From Pseudomonas entomophila (GTDB lineage: Bacteria > Pseudomonadota > Gammaproteobacteria > Pseudomonadales > Pseudomonadaceae): a stretch of DNA of 64,000 nt. How positions within the stretch are numbered: position 1 is the first letter of the stretch; each line of letters starts with the position of its first letter. The translations under genes and the position numbers were made by a program. Shown here piece after piece: positions 42,087-50,493 of the stretch. The DNA is taken from contig NZ_CP070982.1 in NCBI RefSeq assembly GCF_018417595.1, forward strand, positions 2,505,501 through 2,569,500, in the 5' to 3' direction. Under the pieces are notes generated by a model, which saw only the letters and a list, made by a program, of their open reading frames with translations, had not been told where the DNA came from and searched no databases.

Positions 42087-43145
42087 ATGAGCAGTTCACC
42101 AACGATTTCCCAGGCCAGCGATACGTTCGCGGCCATGACTGACGATCATCGCCTGGCCGAGTTCATCCGCGAGCAGGCCTCGGCAACGCGGGTAGTCATC
42201 CAGGCGCGCAAGCGCCTGAGCGGTGGCGCCATCCAGGAAAACTGGCTGCTGGAGCTGCTGATCGAAGGCGGCCCGTGGGCCGGTGCCCGGCGCTGGGTAC
42301 TGCGCAGCGATGCGCTTTCAGCGCTACCCGCCAGCCTTGACCGTGAACAGGAGTTCGCCGTGCTGCAGGTGGTTCACCAGGCCGGCGTGAAAGTGCCACG
42401 ACCGCTCTGGCTGTGCCGCGATGTGCGCGTGCATGGGCGGGCGTTCTTCCTGATGGAGTATGTGCCGGGTATCGCTGCCGGTCGCGCGCTCAGCGCCGGC
42501 GCCGGCCCTCAGGGCCGGGTGCAACTGGCGGCGCAGCTTGGCGCCAACCTGGCGCGTCTGCATCAGGTCCGCCCGCCGTGCGCCACGCTGGGCTTCCTGT
42601 CCGTTCCGGACAGCTCGCCGGCCCTGGCGACCATCGATGCCTACCGCCGCTACCTCGACACCCTCGCCGATGCCTATCCGGTGCTGGAATGGGGCCTGCG
42701 CTGGTGCGAGCTGCATGCGCCGCGCAGCAGCACCCTGTGCCTGTTGCACCGTGACTACCGCACCGGCAACTACCTGACCAGCGAAGACGGGCTGGAGGCT
42801 GTGCTCGACTGGGAGTTCACCGGCTGGGGCGACCCTTGCGAGGACCTCGGCTGGTTCACCGCCCGCTGCTGGCGCTTCACCCGCCCAGACCTCGAAGCCG
42901 GTGGCATCGGCCAGCTGGAAGACTTCCTGCGGGGTTATCACGAGGTCTCCTCGCTGTGCATCGAGCGCAGTCAGCTCCACTACTGGCAAGTCATGGCCAC
43001 CCTGCGCTGGGCGGTGATTGCCTTGCAGCAAGGGCAGCGCCATCTGTCCGGTGAAGAACCGTCGCTCGAGTTGGCACTGACAGCCCGGCTGTTGCCGGAG
43101 CTCGAACTCGACATCCTGCACATGACCGGAGCCGAAGCGCCATGA
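42087..43145 (+). CDS. lvaA: Levulinate operon APH-like kinase LvaA
   Basis: A 352-residue aminoglycoside phosphotransferase-fold kinase. With LvaB it phosphorylates 4-hydroxyvaleryl-CoA in levulinate breakdown in P. putida. The N-lobe shows 'RLSGGAIQENWLLELL' as the nucleotide loop. The catalytic segment is 'LLHRDYRTGNYL' (Brenner motif H-x-D-x4-N) and the metal-binding motif is 'VLDWEFTGWGDP'. The start at 42087 gives the best family fit; a second ATG 17 codons on is possible. The gene overlaps lvaB by 4 bp and is first behind the sigma54 promoter. Confidence 0.9.
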   Translation: MSSSPTISQASDTFAAMTDDHRLAEFIREQASATRVVIQARKRLSGGAIQENWLLELLIEGGPWAGARRWVLRSDALSALPASLDREQEFAVLQVVHQAGVKVPRPLWLCRDVRVHGRAFFLMEYVPGIAAGRALSAGAGPQGRVQLAAQLGANLARLHQVRPPCATLGFLSVPDSSPALATIDAYRRYLDTLADAYPVLEWGLRWCELHAPRSSTLCLLHRDYRTGNYLTSEDGLEAVLDWEFTGWGDPCEDLGWFTARCWRFTRPDLEAGGIGQLEDFLRGYHEVSSLCIERSQLHYWQVMATLRWAVIALQQGQRHLSGEEPSLELALTARLLPELELDILHMTGAEAP

Positions 43146-43498
43146 CCCAACCCAACGCCCACGAATTGCTCGAGATTGCCCGCGCGACGCTTCTGGAACA
43201 ACTGCTGCCAGCGCTGCCTGGCGAGTTGCGTTACCCGGCCCTGATGATCGCGAACGCCATGGCCATTGCGGCCCGCGAAAACCGCTTGGGTGCTCAGGCC
43301 GAGGATCAGGAACACGCGCGTCTGGCCGCCTTGGTCGATGACGCGCCGTCGACATTGCCCGACCTGCGCCGCCAACTGGCTCGCGCCATTCGCCAGGGCA
43401 GCCATGACGCCCCGCAAACCCGGCGCACCCTGGTCGAGACATTGCGCCAGATCACCGTTGCCCGATTGGCGATCAGCAACCCCAAGGCCTTGCCCTGA
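43142..43498 (+). CDS. lvaB: LvaB, small partner of the LvaA kinase (DUF6285)
   Basis: A 118-residue, mostly helical protein ('HELLEIARATLLEQLLPALPGELRYPALMIANAMAIAARE') of the DUF6285 type that always accompanies APH-like kinases of acyl-CoA pathways. In P. putida it is needed with LvaA for phosphorylation of 4-hydroxyvaleryl-CoA. It overlaps lvaA by 4 bp and precedes lvaC by 53 bp. Confidence 0.88.
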   Translation: MTQPNAHELLEIARATLLEQLLPALPGELRYPALMIANAMAIAARENRLGAQAEDQEHARLAALVDDAPSTLPDLRRQLARAIRQGSHDAPQTRRTLVETLRQITVARLAISNPKALP

Positions 43499-43551
43499 AA
43501 CCGAATCGACCACCCCATTCCTCCGATAGACAAGAACACACAAGGACAGCC

Positions 43552-44724
43552 ATGAACTTCACTCTCCCGGACGAACTGCTCGCCTTGCAGGCCACGACTC
43601 GAGACTTCATTGCCGAACAGGTCATCCCATTCGAGAACGACCCCCGCCAGGACAGCCACGGCCCCAGCGACGCACTGCGCCAGGACCTGGTGGCCCGCGC
43701 CCGCGCCGCTGGCTTGCTGACGCCTCACGCCAGCCGCGAAATGGGCGGTCTGGAACTGAGCCATGTGGCCAAGGCGATCGTCTTCGAAGAAGCCGGCTAC
43801 TCGCCGCTGGGCCCGGTAGCGCTGAATATCCATGCGCCGGACGAAGGCAACATCCACCTGATGGACGTGGTCGCCACCGAGGCGCAGAAAGACCGCTGGT
43901 TGCGCCCGCTGGTCCAGGGCCATGCCCGTTCCTGCTTCGCCATGACGGAGCCCGCGCCCGGCTCCGGCTCGGACCCCTCAATGCTGCGCACCACCGCCAC
44001 CCGCGATGGCGACGACTACCTGATCAATGGCCGTAAGTGGCTGATTACCGGGGCCGAAGGCGCCGACTTCGGCATCATCATGGCGCGCATGGAGGATGGC
44101 ACGGCGACCATGTTCCTGACCGACATGAAGCGCGACGGCATCATCCATGAACGTCAGCTGGACTCGCTGGACAGCTGTTTTACCGGCGGTCACGGGCAGC
44201 TGCGTTTCGACAACCTGCGTATCCCGGCGAGCGATGTCCTCGGCGAGATCGGCAAGGGCTTCCGTTATGCCCAGGTGCGCCTGGCGCCCGCACGCTTGAC
44301 TCATTGCATGCGTTGGCTCGGTGCCGCGCGCCGCGCCCACGACATCGCCTGCGACTATGCGCGCACCCGTGACGCCTTCGGCAAGCCGCTGGGCGAGCAC
44401 CAGGGCGTGGGCTTCATGCTCGCCGACAACATGATGGACCTGCACGTGGTGCGACTGGCGGTCTGGCACTGCGCCTGGGTGCTCGACCAGGGCCGGCGCG
44501 CCAATGTCGATTCGAGCATGGCCAAGGTGATCAGCGCCGAGGCGCTGTGGCGGGTGGTCGATCGTTGCGTCCAGGTATTGGGTGGCCGCGGGGTGACCGG
44601 GGACACCGTGGTGGAGCGGATCTTCCGCGACATTCGCCCGTTCCGCATCTATGACGGTCCGAGCGAAGTGCACCGCATGAGCCTGGCGAAGAAGCTGCTC
44701 GACCAGCGCCTGGAGGTCCACTGA
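43552..44724 (+). CDS. lvaC: LvaC, acyl-CoA dehydrogenase-family enzyme
   Basis: A 390-residue ACAD-fold flavoprotein. In levulinate catabolism it acts on 4-phosphovaleryl-CoA, eliminating phosphate to give an enoyl-CoA that is hydrated to 3-hydroxyvaleryl-CoA. Seen: 'CFAMTEPAPGSGSDPSMLRTTATRDGDDYLINGRKWLITGA' (ACAD signature 1 and substrate loop), 'FGKPLGEHQGVGFMLADN' and 'VLGGRGVTGDTVVERIFRD' near the C-terminus. It resembles the ACAD half of human ACAD10/11, whose other half is an APH-like kinase like LvaA. It overlaps lvaD by 1 bp. Confidence 0.9.
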   Translation: MNFTLPDELLALQATTRDFIAEQVIPFENDPRQDSHGPSDALRQDLVARARAAGLLTPHASREMGGLELSHVAKAIVFEEAGYSPLGPVALNIHAPDEGNIHLMDVVATEAQKDRWLRPLVQGHARSCFAMTEPAPGSGSDPSMLRTTATRDGDDYLINGRKWLITGAEGADFGIIMARMEDGTATMFLTDMKRDGIIHERQLDSLDSCFTGGHGQLRFDNLRIPASDVLGEIGKGFRYAQVRLAPARLTHCMRWLGAARRAHDIACDYARTRDAFGKPLGEHQGVGFMLADNMMDLHVVRLAVWHCAWVLDQGRRANVDSSMAKVISAEALWRVVDRCVQVLGGRGVTGDTVVERIFRDIRPFRIYDGPSEVHRMSLAKKLLDQRLEVH

Positions 44725-45491
44725 TGCAGCCGAACCTTGTCCGACTGTTCGCCCTTGACGGGCGTCGCGCCCTGGTGACCGGGGCCTCCAGCGGCCTGGG
44801 CCGTCACTTCGCTATGACCCTGGCCGCTGCAGGCGCCGAGGTGGTGGTGACCTCCAGGCGCCAGGCGCCGCTGCGGGCGTTGGTGGAGGCCATCGAGGTG
44901 GCTGGAGGGCGGGCGCGGGCCTTTGCCCTCGATGTGACCAGCCGTGAGGACATCTGCCGGGTGCTCGATGCCGCCGGCCCACTGGATGTCCTGGTCAACA
45001 ATGCGGGGGTGAGCGACAGCCAGCCTTTGCTGGCCTGCGATGATCAAACCTGGGACCACGTGCTCGACACCAACCTCAAGGGCGCCTGGGCCGTGGCCCA
45101 GGAAAGCGCCCGGCGCATGGTGGTGGCGGGGAAGGGGGGCAGCTTGATTAATGTCACCTCGATCCTCGCCTGCCGTGTGGCCGGTGCCGTCGGCCCTTAC
45201 CTGGCGGCCAAGGCCGGCTTGGCCCACCTGACCCGCGCCATGGCGCTGGAGTTGGCGCGCCATGGCATCCGGGTGAATGCCCTAGCGCCCGGCTACGTGA
45301 TGACTGATTTGAACGAGGCCTTCCTGGCCAGCGAGGCCGGTGACAAGTTGCGTTCGCGTATCCCCAGCCGACGCTTCAGCGTGCCGTCGGACCTGGACGG
45401 CGCCTTGCTGCTGCTCGCCAGCGATGCTGGGCGGGCGATGAGCGGCGCTGAGATCGTGGTCGATGGCGGCCATCTGTGCAGCAGCCTGTAA
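44724..45491 (+). CDS. lvaD: LvaD, short-chain dehydrogenase/reductase
   Basis: A 255-residue classical SDR with 'RRALVTGASSGLGRHFAM' (TGxxxGxG), 'VLVNNAGVSD' and the active-site pair Y-x3-K in 'PYLAAKAGL'. The catalytic Ser lies in 'LINVTSILA'. Assigned as LvaD by its operon place; in P. putida it reduces levulinyl-CoA to 4-hydroxyvaleryl-CoA. Start codon overlaps the lvaC stop. Confidence 0.9.
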   Translation: MQPNLVRLFALDGRRALVTGASSGLGRHFAMTLAAAGAEVVVTSRRQAPLRALVEAIEVAGGRARAFALDVTSREDICRVLDAAGPLDVLVNNAGVSDSQPLLACDDQTWDHVLDTNLKGAWAVAQESARRMVVAGKGGSLINVTSILACRVAGAVGPYLAAKAGLAHLTRAMALELARHGIRVNALAPGYVMTDLNEAFLASEAGDKLRSRIPSRRFSVPSDLDGALLLLASDAGRAMSGAEIVVDGGHLCSSL

Positions 45492-45504
45492 CGCGCCCTG
45501 GCGC

Positions 45505-45524
45505 AATAACAACAAGAACAGGAG
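45505..45524 (+). promoter_or_regulatory. CA motifs and ribosome site before lvaE
   Basis: AATAACAACAAGAA (45505-45518) holds three overlapping AAYAANAA matches and is followed at once by AGGAG. This Shine-Dalgarno fits an in-frame GTG at 45533. Crc/Hfq bound here would cover the ribosome site. Confidence 0.5.
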
Positions 45525-45574
45525 ATAGGTGTGTGCGTGCAAAATCTGAGCAATGTGTCGATGAGGTGCCTGCC

Positions 45575-47227
45575 ATGATGGTTCCAACCCTCGAACATGA
45601 GCTTGCTCCCAACGAAGCCAACCATGTCCCGCTGTCCCCGCTGTCGTTCCTCAAGCGTGCCGCCCAGGTGTACCCGCAGCGCGATGCGGTGGTTTATGGC
45701 GCAAGGCGCTACAGCTACCGTCAATTGCATGAGCGCAGCCGCGCCCTGGCCAGTGCCTTGGAGCGGGTCGGTGTTCAGCCGGGCGAGCGGGTGGCGATAT
45801 TGGCGCCGAATATCCCGGAAATGCTCGAGGCCCACTATGGCGTGCCCGGTGCCGGGGCGGTGCTGGTGTGCATCAACATCCGCCTGGAGGTGCGCAGCAT
45901 TGCCTTCATTCTGCGTCACTGCGCGGCCAAGGTATTGATCTGCGATCGCGAGTTCGGTGCCGTGGCCAGTCAGGCGCTGGCCATGCTCGATGCGCCGCCT
46001 TTGCTGGTGGGCATCGACGATGATCAGGCCGAGCGCGCCGACCTGGCCCTCGACCTGGACTACGAAGCGTTCCTGGCCCAGGGCGACCCCGCGCGACCCT
46101 TGAGTGCGCCACAGAACGAATGGCAGTCGATCGCCATCAACTACACCTCCGGCACCACGGGGAACCCCAAGGGCGTGGTGCTGCATCACCGCGGAGCCTA
46201 CCTAAACGCCTGCGCTGGGGCGCTGATCTTCCAGTTGGGGCCGCGCAGCGTCTACCTGTGGACCTTGCCGATGTTCCACTGCAACGGCTGGAGCCATACC
46301 TGGGCGGTGACGTTGTCCGGTGGCACCCACGTGTGTCTGCGCAAGGTCCAGCCTGATGCGATCAACGCCGCCATCGCCGAGCATGCCGTGACTCACCTGA
46401 GCGCCGCCCCGGTGGTGATGTCGATGCTGATCCACGCCGAGCATGCCAGTGTCCCTCCGGTGCCGGTATCGGTGATCACTGGCGGTGCTGCCCCGCCCAG
46501 TGCGGTCATCGCGGCGATGGAGGCGCGTGGCTTCAACATCACCCATGCCTATGGCATGACCGAAAGCTACGGCCCCAGCACATTGTGCCTGTGGCAGCCG
46601 GGGGTCGACGAGTTGCCACTTGAGGCCCGGGCGCAGTTCATGAGCCGCCAGGGTGTCGCCCACCCGATGCTCGAGGAGGCCACGGTGCTGGATACCGATA
46701 CCGGCCGCCCGGTTCCAGCCGACGGCCTTACCCTTGGCGAGCTGGTGGTGCGCGGCAACACCGTGATGAAAGGCTACCTGCACAACCCAGAGGCCACCCG
46801 GGCCGCATTGGCCAACGGCTGGCTGCACACGGGCGACCTGGCCGTGCTGCACCCGGATGGCTACGTGGAAATCAAGGACCGGGCCAAGGACATCATCATT
46901 TCCGGCGGCGAGAACATCAGCTCGCTGGAGATCGAAGAAGTGCTCTACCAGCACCCTGATGTGGTCGAGGCCGCAGTGGTGGCGCGCCCGGATTCGCGCT
47001 GGGGCGAGACCCCTCATGCGTTCGTCACCCTGCGCCCAGATGCGCTGGCCACGGTCACCGAAGCGGACCTGATCCGCTGGTGCCGTGAGCGGCTGGCGCA
47101 TTTCAAGGCGCCGCGACATGTGTCGCTCACGGAGCTGCCCAAGACCGCCACCGGCAAGATCCAGAAGTTCGTCCTGCGCGAGTGGGCCCGGCAACAGGAG
47201 GCGCAGACCGCCGACGCCGAGCCATGA
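45575..47227 (+). CDS. lvaE: LvaE, acyl-CoA synthetase
   Basis: A 550-residue adenylate-forming enzyme that activates levulinate to levulinyl-CoA at the start of the pathway. Motifs: P-loop 'YTSGTTGNPKG', 'HAYGMTESYGPST', 'GWLHTGDLAVLHPDGYVEIKDRAKD', hinge 'IIISGGENISSLEIE' and the A10 Lys in 'LPKTATGKIQK'. ATG 45575 has GAGGTG 7 nt upstream. An in-frame GTG at 45533 with a perfect AGGAG at 8 nt would add 14 residues and cannot be excluded. Confidence 0.9.
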   Translation: MMVPTLEHELAPNEANHVPLSPLSFLKRAAQVYPQRDAVVYGARRYSYRQLHERSRALASALERVGVQPGERVAILAPNIPEMLEAHYGVPGAGAVLVCINIRLEVRSIAFILRHCAAKVLICDREFGAVASQALAMLDAPPLLVGIDDDQAERADLALDLDYEAFLAQGDPARPLSAPQNEWQSIAINYTSGTTGNPKGVVLHHRGAYLNACAGALIFQLGPRSVYLWTLPMFHCNGWSHTWAVTLSGGTHVCLRKVQPDAINAAIAEHAVTHLSAAPVVMSMLIHAEHASVPPVPVSVITGGAAPPSAVIAAMEARGFNITHAYGMTESYGPSTLCLWQPGVDELPLEARAQFMSRQGVAHPMLEEATVLDTDTGRPVPADGLTLGELVVRGNTVMKGYLHNPEATRAALANGWLHTGDLAVLHPDGYVEIKDRAKDIIISGGENISSLEIEEVLYQHPDVVEAAVVARPDSRWGETPHAFVTLRPDALATVTEADLIRWCRERLAHFKAPRHVSLTELPKTATGKIQKFVLREWARQQEAQTADAEP

Positions 47228-47254
47228 TCGAGCGGCAACACCTGCACACCCCAT

Positions 47255-47262
47255 AACAACAA
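47255..47262 (+). promoter_or_regulatory. CA motif before lvaF
   Basis: AACAACAA lies 21 nt upstream of the lvaF start, just ahead of its GAGGTG ribosome site, in the 56-bp lvaE-lvaF gap. Likely part of Crc/Hfq control of this catabolic operon. Confidence 0.45.
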
Positions 47263-47283
47263 GTACATTGATCGAGGTGTCCC

Positions 47284-47607
47284 ATGTCCAGCCTGTTATA
47301 CGCGCGTGTTCGCGCCAGTGCCCGGTTCCAGCAACTGGTGACGCGCAGAAACCGTTTTACCCTGAGCCTGTTCGTGCTGATCCTGACCACGTTCTATGGC
47401 TACATCGCGTTGGTATCGTTTTGGCCCGAGCTGATCGCCAGGCGCCTGGCCGAGGGGTCGAACATGACCTTCGGCGTCGCGGCCGGCGGTTTCCTGTTCG
47501 TGTTCTTCTGTGCGCTGTCGGCGTTCTATGTGTACCGGGCCAATGGCGAGTTCGACCGCTTGACGCAGGCGTTGGTTGCCGGGTTGGAAGAGGAGCAGGG
47601 CGCATGA
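47284..47607 (+). CDS. lvaF: LvaF, DUF485 membrane protein
   Basis: A 107-residue protein with two helices ('FTLSLFVLILTTFYGYIALVSF', 'FGVAAGGFLFVFFCALSAFYVY') of the DUF485 (YjcH) family. These small proteins precede ActP-type symporters and probably assist them. It overlaps lvaG by 4 bp. GAGGTG lies 7 nt before the ATG. Confidence 0.9.
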   Translation: MSSLLYARVRASARFQQLVTRRNRFTLSLFVLILTTFYGYIALVSFWPELIARRLAEGSNMTFGVAAGGFLFVFFCALSAFYVYRANGEFDRLTQALVAGLEEEQGA

Positions 47608-49262
47608 AGACACTACTGCCTCTGGCTTTGTTGCTGCACTCCGGCCTGCTGTTGGCATCGCCTGCGCTCGACGCGGGTCAACGTCAGCCGCTGAACCTGC
47701 ATGCCATCGGCATGTTCATGGTGTTCGTGCTCTTCACTTTGTGCATCACCTGGTGGGCAGCGCGGCGCACCCGCTCGACGGCGGACTTCTACAGCGCCGG
47801 TGGCGGCATCCTGGGCTGGCAGAACGGCCTGGCGTTGGCCGGTGACTACATGTCCGCCTCGACGTTGCTGGGGATCACCGCGCTCATCTACACCTCCGGC
47901 ATGGACGGCTACATCTACCTCATCGCCTTCTTCGCGGGCTGGCCGGTGTTGCTGCTGTTGATGACCGAGCGGTTGCGCAACCTGGGCCGCTTCACTTTCG
48001 CCGACATCACCTCGTACCGCCTCGACCAAGGCAAGGTGCGCACCATGGCCGCCATCGGCTCGCTGACCGTGGTGTGCTTCTACCTGGTGGCGCAGATGGT
48101 CGGGGCCGGGCAGCTGATCAGGCTGCTGTTCGGCCTGGACTACCACATCGCCCTGGTGATCGTTGGCGCGCTGATGATGCTGTATGTCACCTTTGGCGGC
48201 ATGGTGGCAACTACCTGGGTGCAGATCATCAAGGCGTTCCTGCTACTGGTAGGCGGTACGCTGGTGCTGTTCCTGGCGCTGCGCGAGTTCGACTTCAGCT
48301 ATGACACGCTGGTCACCCAGGCCATGGACACCCATACCCTGGGCGAGCGCCTGCTGGCGCCCGGCAGCCTGCTGGCCGACCCATTGACCGCGCTGTCGCT
48401 GAGCCTGGGGCTGGTGTTCGGCACTGCCGGGCTGCCGCATATCCTGATGCGCTTCTTCACCGTGAGCGATGCCCGTGAGGCGCGCAAGTCGGTGCTCTAT
48501 GCCACCGGATTCATCGGCTACTTTTTCAATGTCATTTTCCTGCTGGGCCTGGCGTCGATCGTGATCGTCAGCCAGCAGCCTCAGTTTTTCGAAGGCGGGC
48601 TGGTGGGTGGCAAGCTGCTGGGCGGGGGCAACATGGTGGTCATGCACCTGGCCAAGGCGGTAGGCGGCAACCTGCTGCTGGGCTTTTTGTCTGCCGTGAC
48701 CTTCGCCACCATCCTGGCCGTGGTGTCAGGCCTGGCGCTTGCGGGTGCTTCCGCCATCGCCCATGATCTCTATGCGCGGGTGATCATGAAGGGCGCAGCC
48801 AGCGAGTCGCAGGAGCTGCGGGTGACCAAGCTGGCCACCCTCGGGCTTGGGTTGGTGGCGATAGCTCTGGGCATCGTGTTCGAAAACATCAACGTGGCCT
48901 TCATGGTCGCGCTGGCGTTCGGCATCGCAGCGTCGGCCAACTTCCCGGTGCTGTTCCTGTCGATGTTCTGGTCGGGGTTGACCACGCGCGGCGCGTTGGC
49001 CGGTGGCTACGTGGGGTTGATCAGCGCCATGGGCTTCGTGGTGCTTTCCAAGCTCGTGTGGGTGGATGTGTTGCACTTTGCCGAGCCGCTGTTCCCCTAT
49101 ACCCAGCCTGCGCTGTTCTCCATGCCGCTGGCGTTTGCGGTGGCGTATGGCGTTTCCCGGCTAGACCGGACTGCGCGAGCCAAGGCAGAAAGGGCGGCGT
49201 TCGCCGACCAGTTCGTAAGGGGCCAGACCGGCCTTGGCGCCAGCGGTGCGGTCGATCATTGA
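47604..49262 (+). CDS. lvaG: LvaG, cation/solute symporter (SSS family, ActP-like)
   Basis: A 552-residue sodium/solute symporter with an N-terminal signal-like helix (MKTLLPLALLLHSGLLLASP) and 13 further helices. Family marks: 'RRTRSTADFYSAGGGILGWQNGLALAGDYMSASTLLG', 'ADITSYRL' and 'GTAGLPHILMRFFTVSDAREARKSV'. With LvaF it probably imports levulinate or a related short acid. It is the last gene of the lva operon; no clear terminator follows. Confidence 0.9.
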   Translation: MKTLLPLALLLHSGLLLASPALDAGQRQPLNLHAIGMFMVFVLFTLCITWWAARRTRSTADFYSAGGGILGWQNGLALAGDYMSASTLLGITALIYTSGMDGYIYLIAFFAGWPVLLLLMTERLRNLGRFTFADITSYRLDQGKVRTMAAIGSLTVVCFYLVAQMVGAGQLIRLLFGLDYHIALVIVGALMMLYVTFGGMVATTWVQIIKAFLLLVGGTLVLFLALREFDFSYDTLVTQAMDTHTLGERLLAPGSLLADPLTALSLSLGLVFGTAGLPHILMRFFTVSDAREARKSVLYATGFIGYFFNVIFLLGLASIVIVSQQPQFFEGGLVGGKLLGGGNMVVMHLAKAVGGNLLLGFLSAVTFATILAVVSGLALAGASAIAHDLYARVIMKGAASESQELRVTKLATLGLGLVAIALGIVFENINVAFMVALAFGIAASANFPVLFLSMFWSGLTTRGALAGGYVGLISAMGFVVLSKLVWVDVLHFAEPLFPYTQPALFSMPLAFAVAYGVSRLDRTARAKAERAAFADQFVRGQTGLGASGAVDH

Positions 49263-49311
49263 TTACCTGCGGCCGCTGGCGGATGCGTGCCAGCGGCCAG
49301 GTGATACCTCG

Positions 49312-49464
49312 TTAATATCCCCTGAAAATCTCGCCGATGTTGGTGATCGGATGCCCCATGTGCTGCGCCGCCGCTCGGTTGACGAGAGAAGGCCTGGGGG
49401 CAAGCATGGCACTCAGGAAAACGGCCAGCGTCAACACGGCCAGTAGAAAACCAAATCGGCGCAT
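49312..49464 (-). CDS. Small membrane or secreted protein, 50 residues
   Basis: The frame encodes a basic N-terminus and one strong hydrophobic helix (MRRFGFLLAVLTLAVFLSAM), then a 30-residue polar tail ending 'HPITNIGEIFRGY'. A near-perfect TGGAGG lies 6 nt before the ATG at 49464, and a CA motif (AACAACAA, 49486-49493) just upstream, which argues for a real gene. It is the last gene of the minus-strand amine operon, 67 bp after the reductase stop. No family is recognised; a small membrane subunit or peptide is possible. Confidence 0.55.
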   Translation of the reverse strand: MRRFGFLLAVLTLAVFLSAMLAPRPSLVNRAAAQHMGHPITNIGEIFRGY

Positions 49465-49485
49465 ATGATCCTCCAGCGATTTTTA

Positions 49486-50463
49486 TTGTTGTTGTCTTCA
49501 GGTTCGATCCGAAAGGCCAGTATCACGCGGTTAGTGCCCAGGCGCTTTGTCGTGGGCGAATGACTGGGTGATGACTGCAATGTCCTGGTCGCCATAGCCC
49601 ATTGATGCCGCGCGCTGCGCGACTTGGCATACCGCGTCGAACACTGGCGTCCAGGCCCCCTGTGCATGCAGGGATTGGGCAATGTGCGCGAAGGCATCTA
49701 CATGTACATCGAGCCTCGCCTGGTCGCCTGCGAAATCCTGCGCTTCGAGCCGGCGTGCCGCTTCCTCGAGTGCGTCGGCGACGAAAAAGCGTGACGTGTC
49801 GAGCAGGAGCCTGGCTGTCCTCGAAACCGACAGGCCAAACCGTTCGCTCGCACCCACTGCCTCGAAGAACGCAACCATCACGGCAAACGCATGGGCGTGG
49901 AGCACGCTCGCGAAGGCCAATGCTTCGCCCCAGGGAAGGAACACCGTATGGCCGGCGAGCCCTTCAAGCAGCGACCGGTGCTGCTCGAAGGCCTCAAGAT
50001 CGCCGGTATGAATACTGTGGCTTTCGCGATGGCCGACGTTGCGCGGGTAGGCCACGATCATCCCTTTGACGTAATGGCCGCCCGCCCGATTGACGAGGCC
50101 CTGAAGCGCCGGTCCCTCGTCCTGGGCGTTGGTGGTGTAATCGACGATCGTACGGTTGGCCAGTGCATGCATCACACCTGGCATCCCGAGCACCTCGTGG
50201 GTCGCGTGGTTGTCCAGGAGCACGAAGATCGTGGCCGGGCTTGCAACCAGCGCGGTTTCAACGCTGTCGCACAGGTGAGCGCCAGCGGCGACGAGCGACG
50301 CAGCCTTGCCGGGTGATCGATTCCAGATCGCCACGCGTTTGCCTTGCTTGAGCAACGCGTGTGCCATGAGCGTTCCCATCGCACCGAGCCCGACCACGGA
50401 CACATCAAACTCGAAACTTTCATCATTTTGTTCGCGCACGTTCAAAGCCTCTTGATTGTTGTT
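49486..50463 (-). promoter_or_regulatory. Two CA motifs in the amine operon (49486-49493 and 50456-50463)
   Basis: AACAACAA occurs on the minus strand before the 50-residue protein (49486-49493) and before the reductase (50456-50463), each just upstream of a ribosome site. They suggest Crc/Hfq control of this operon as for lva. The span given here covers both sites and the gene between. Confidence 0.4.
49531..50439 (-). CDS. NAD(P)-dependent imine reductase-like / 3-hydroxyisobutyrate dehydrogenase-family enzyme
   Basis: A 302-residue beta-hydroxyacid dehydrogenase-superfamily enzyme. The Rossmann motif 'VSVVGLGAMGTLMAHALLKQGKRVAIWNRSPGKAASL' lies near the N-terminus; the central 'GMIVAYPRNVGHRESHSIHTGD' and long C-terminal helices resemble imine reductases, where the usual catalytic Lys is replaced. 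It may reduce cyclic imines formed from aminoaldehydes made by the neighbouring aminotransferases. GTG 50439 with AAGAGG 8 nt upstream is preferred; a TTG two codons earlier is possible. CA motif at 50456-50463. Confidence 0.75.
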   Translation of the reverse strand: MREQNDESFEFDVSVVGLGAMGTLMAHALLKQGKRVAIWNRSPGKAASLVAAGAHLCDSVETALVASPATIFVLLDNHATHEVLGMPGVMHALANRTIVDYTTNAQDEGPALQGLVNRAGGHYVKGMIVAYPRNVGHRESHSIHTGDLEAFEQHRSLLEGLAGHTVFLPWGEALAFASVLHAHAFAVMVAFFEAVGASERFGLSVSRTARLLLDTSRFFVADALEEAARRLEAQDFAGDQARLDVHVDAFAHIAQSLHAQGAWTPVFDAVCQVAQRAASMGYGDQDIAVITQSFAHDKAPGH

Positions 50464-50493
50464 TTATGTGAGGCCCCACGGGAGAGCCTTTGC

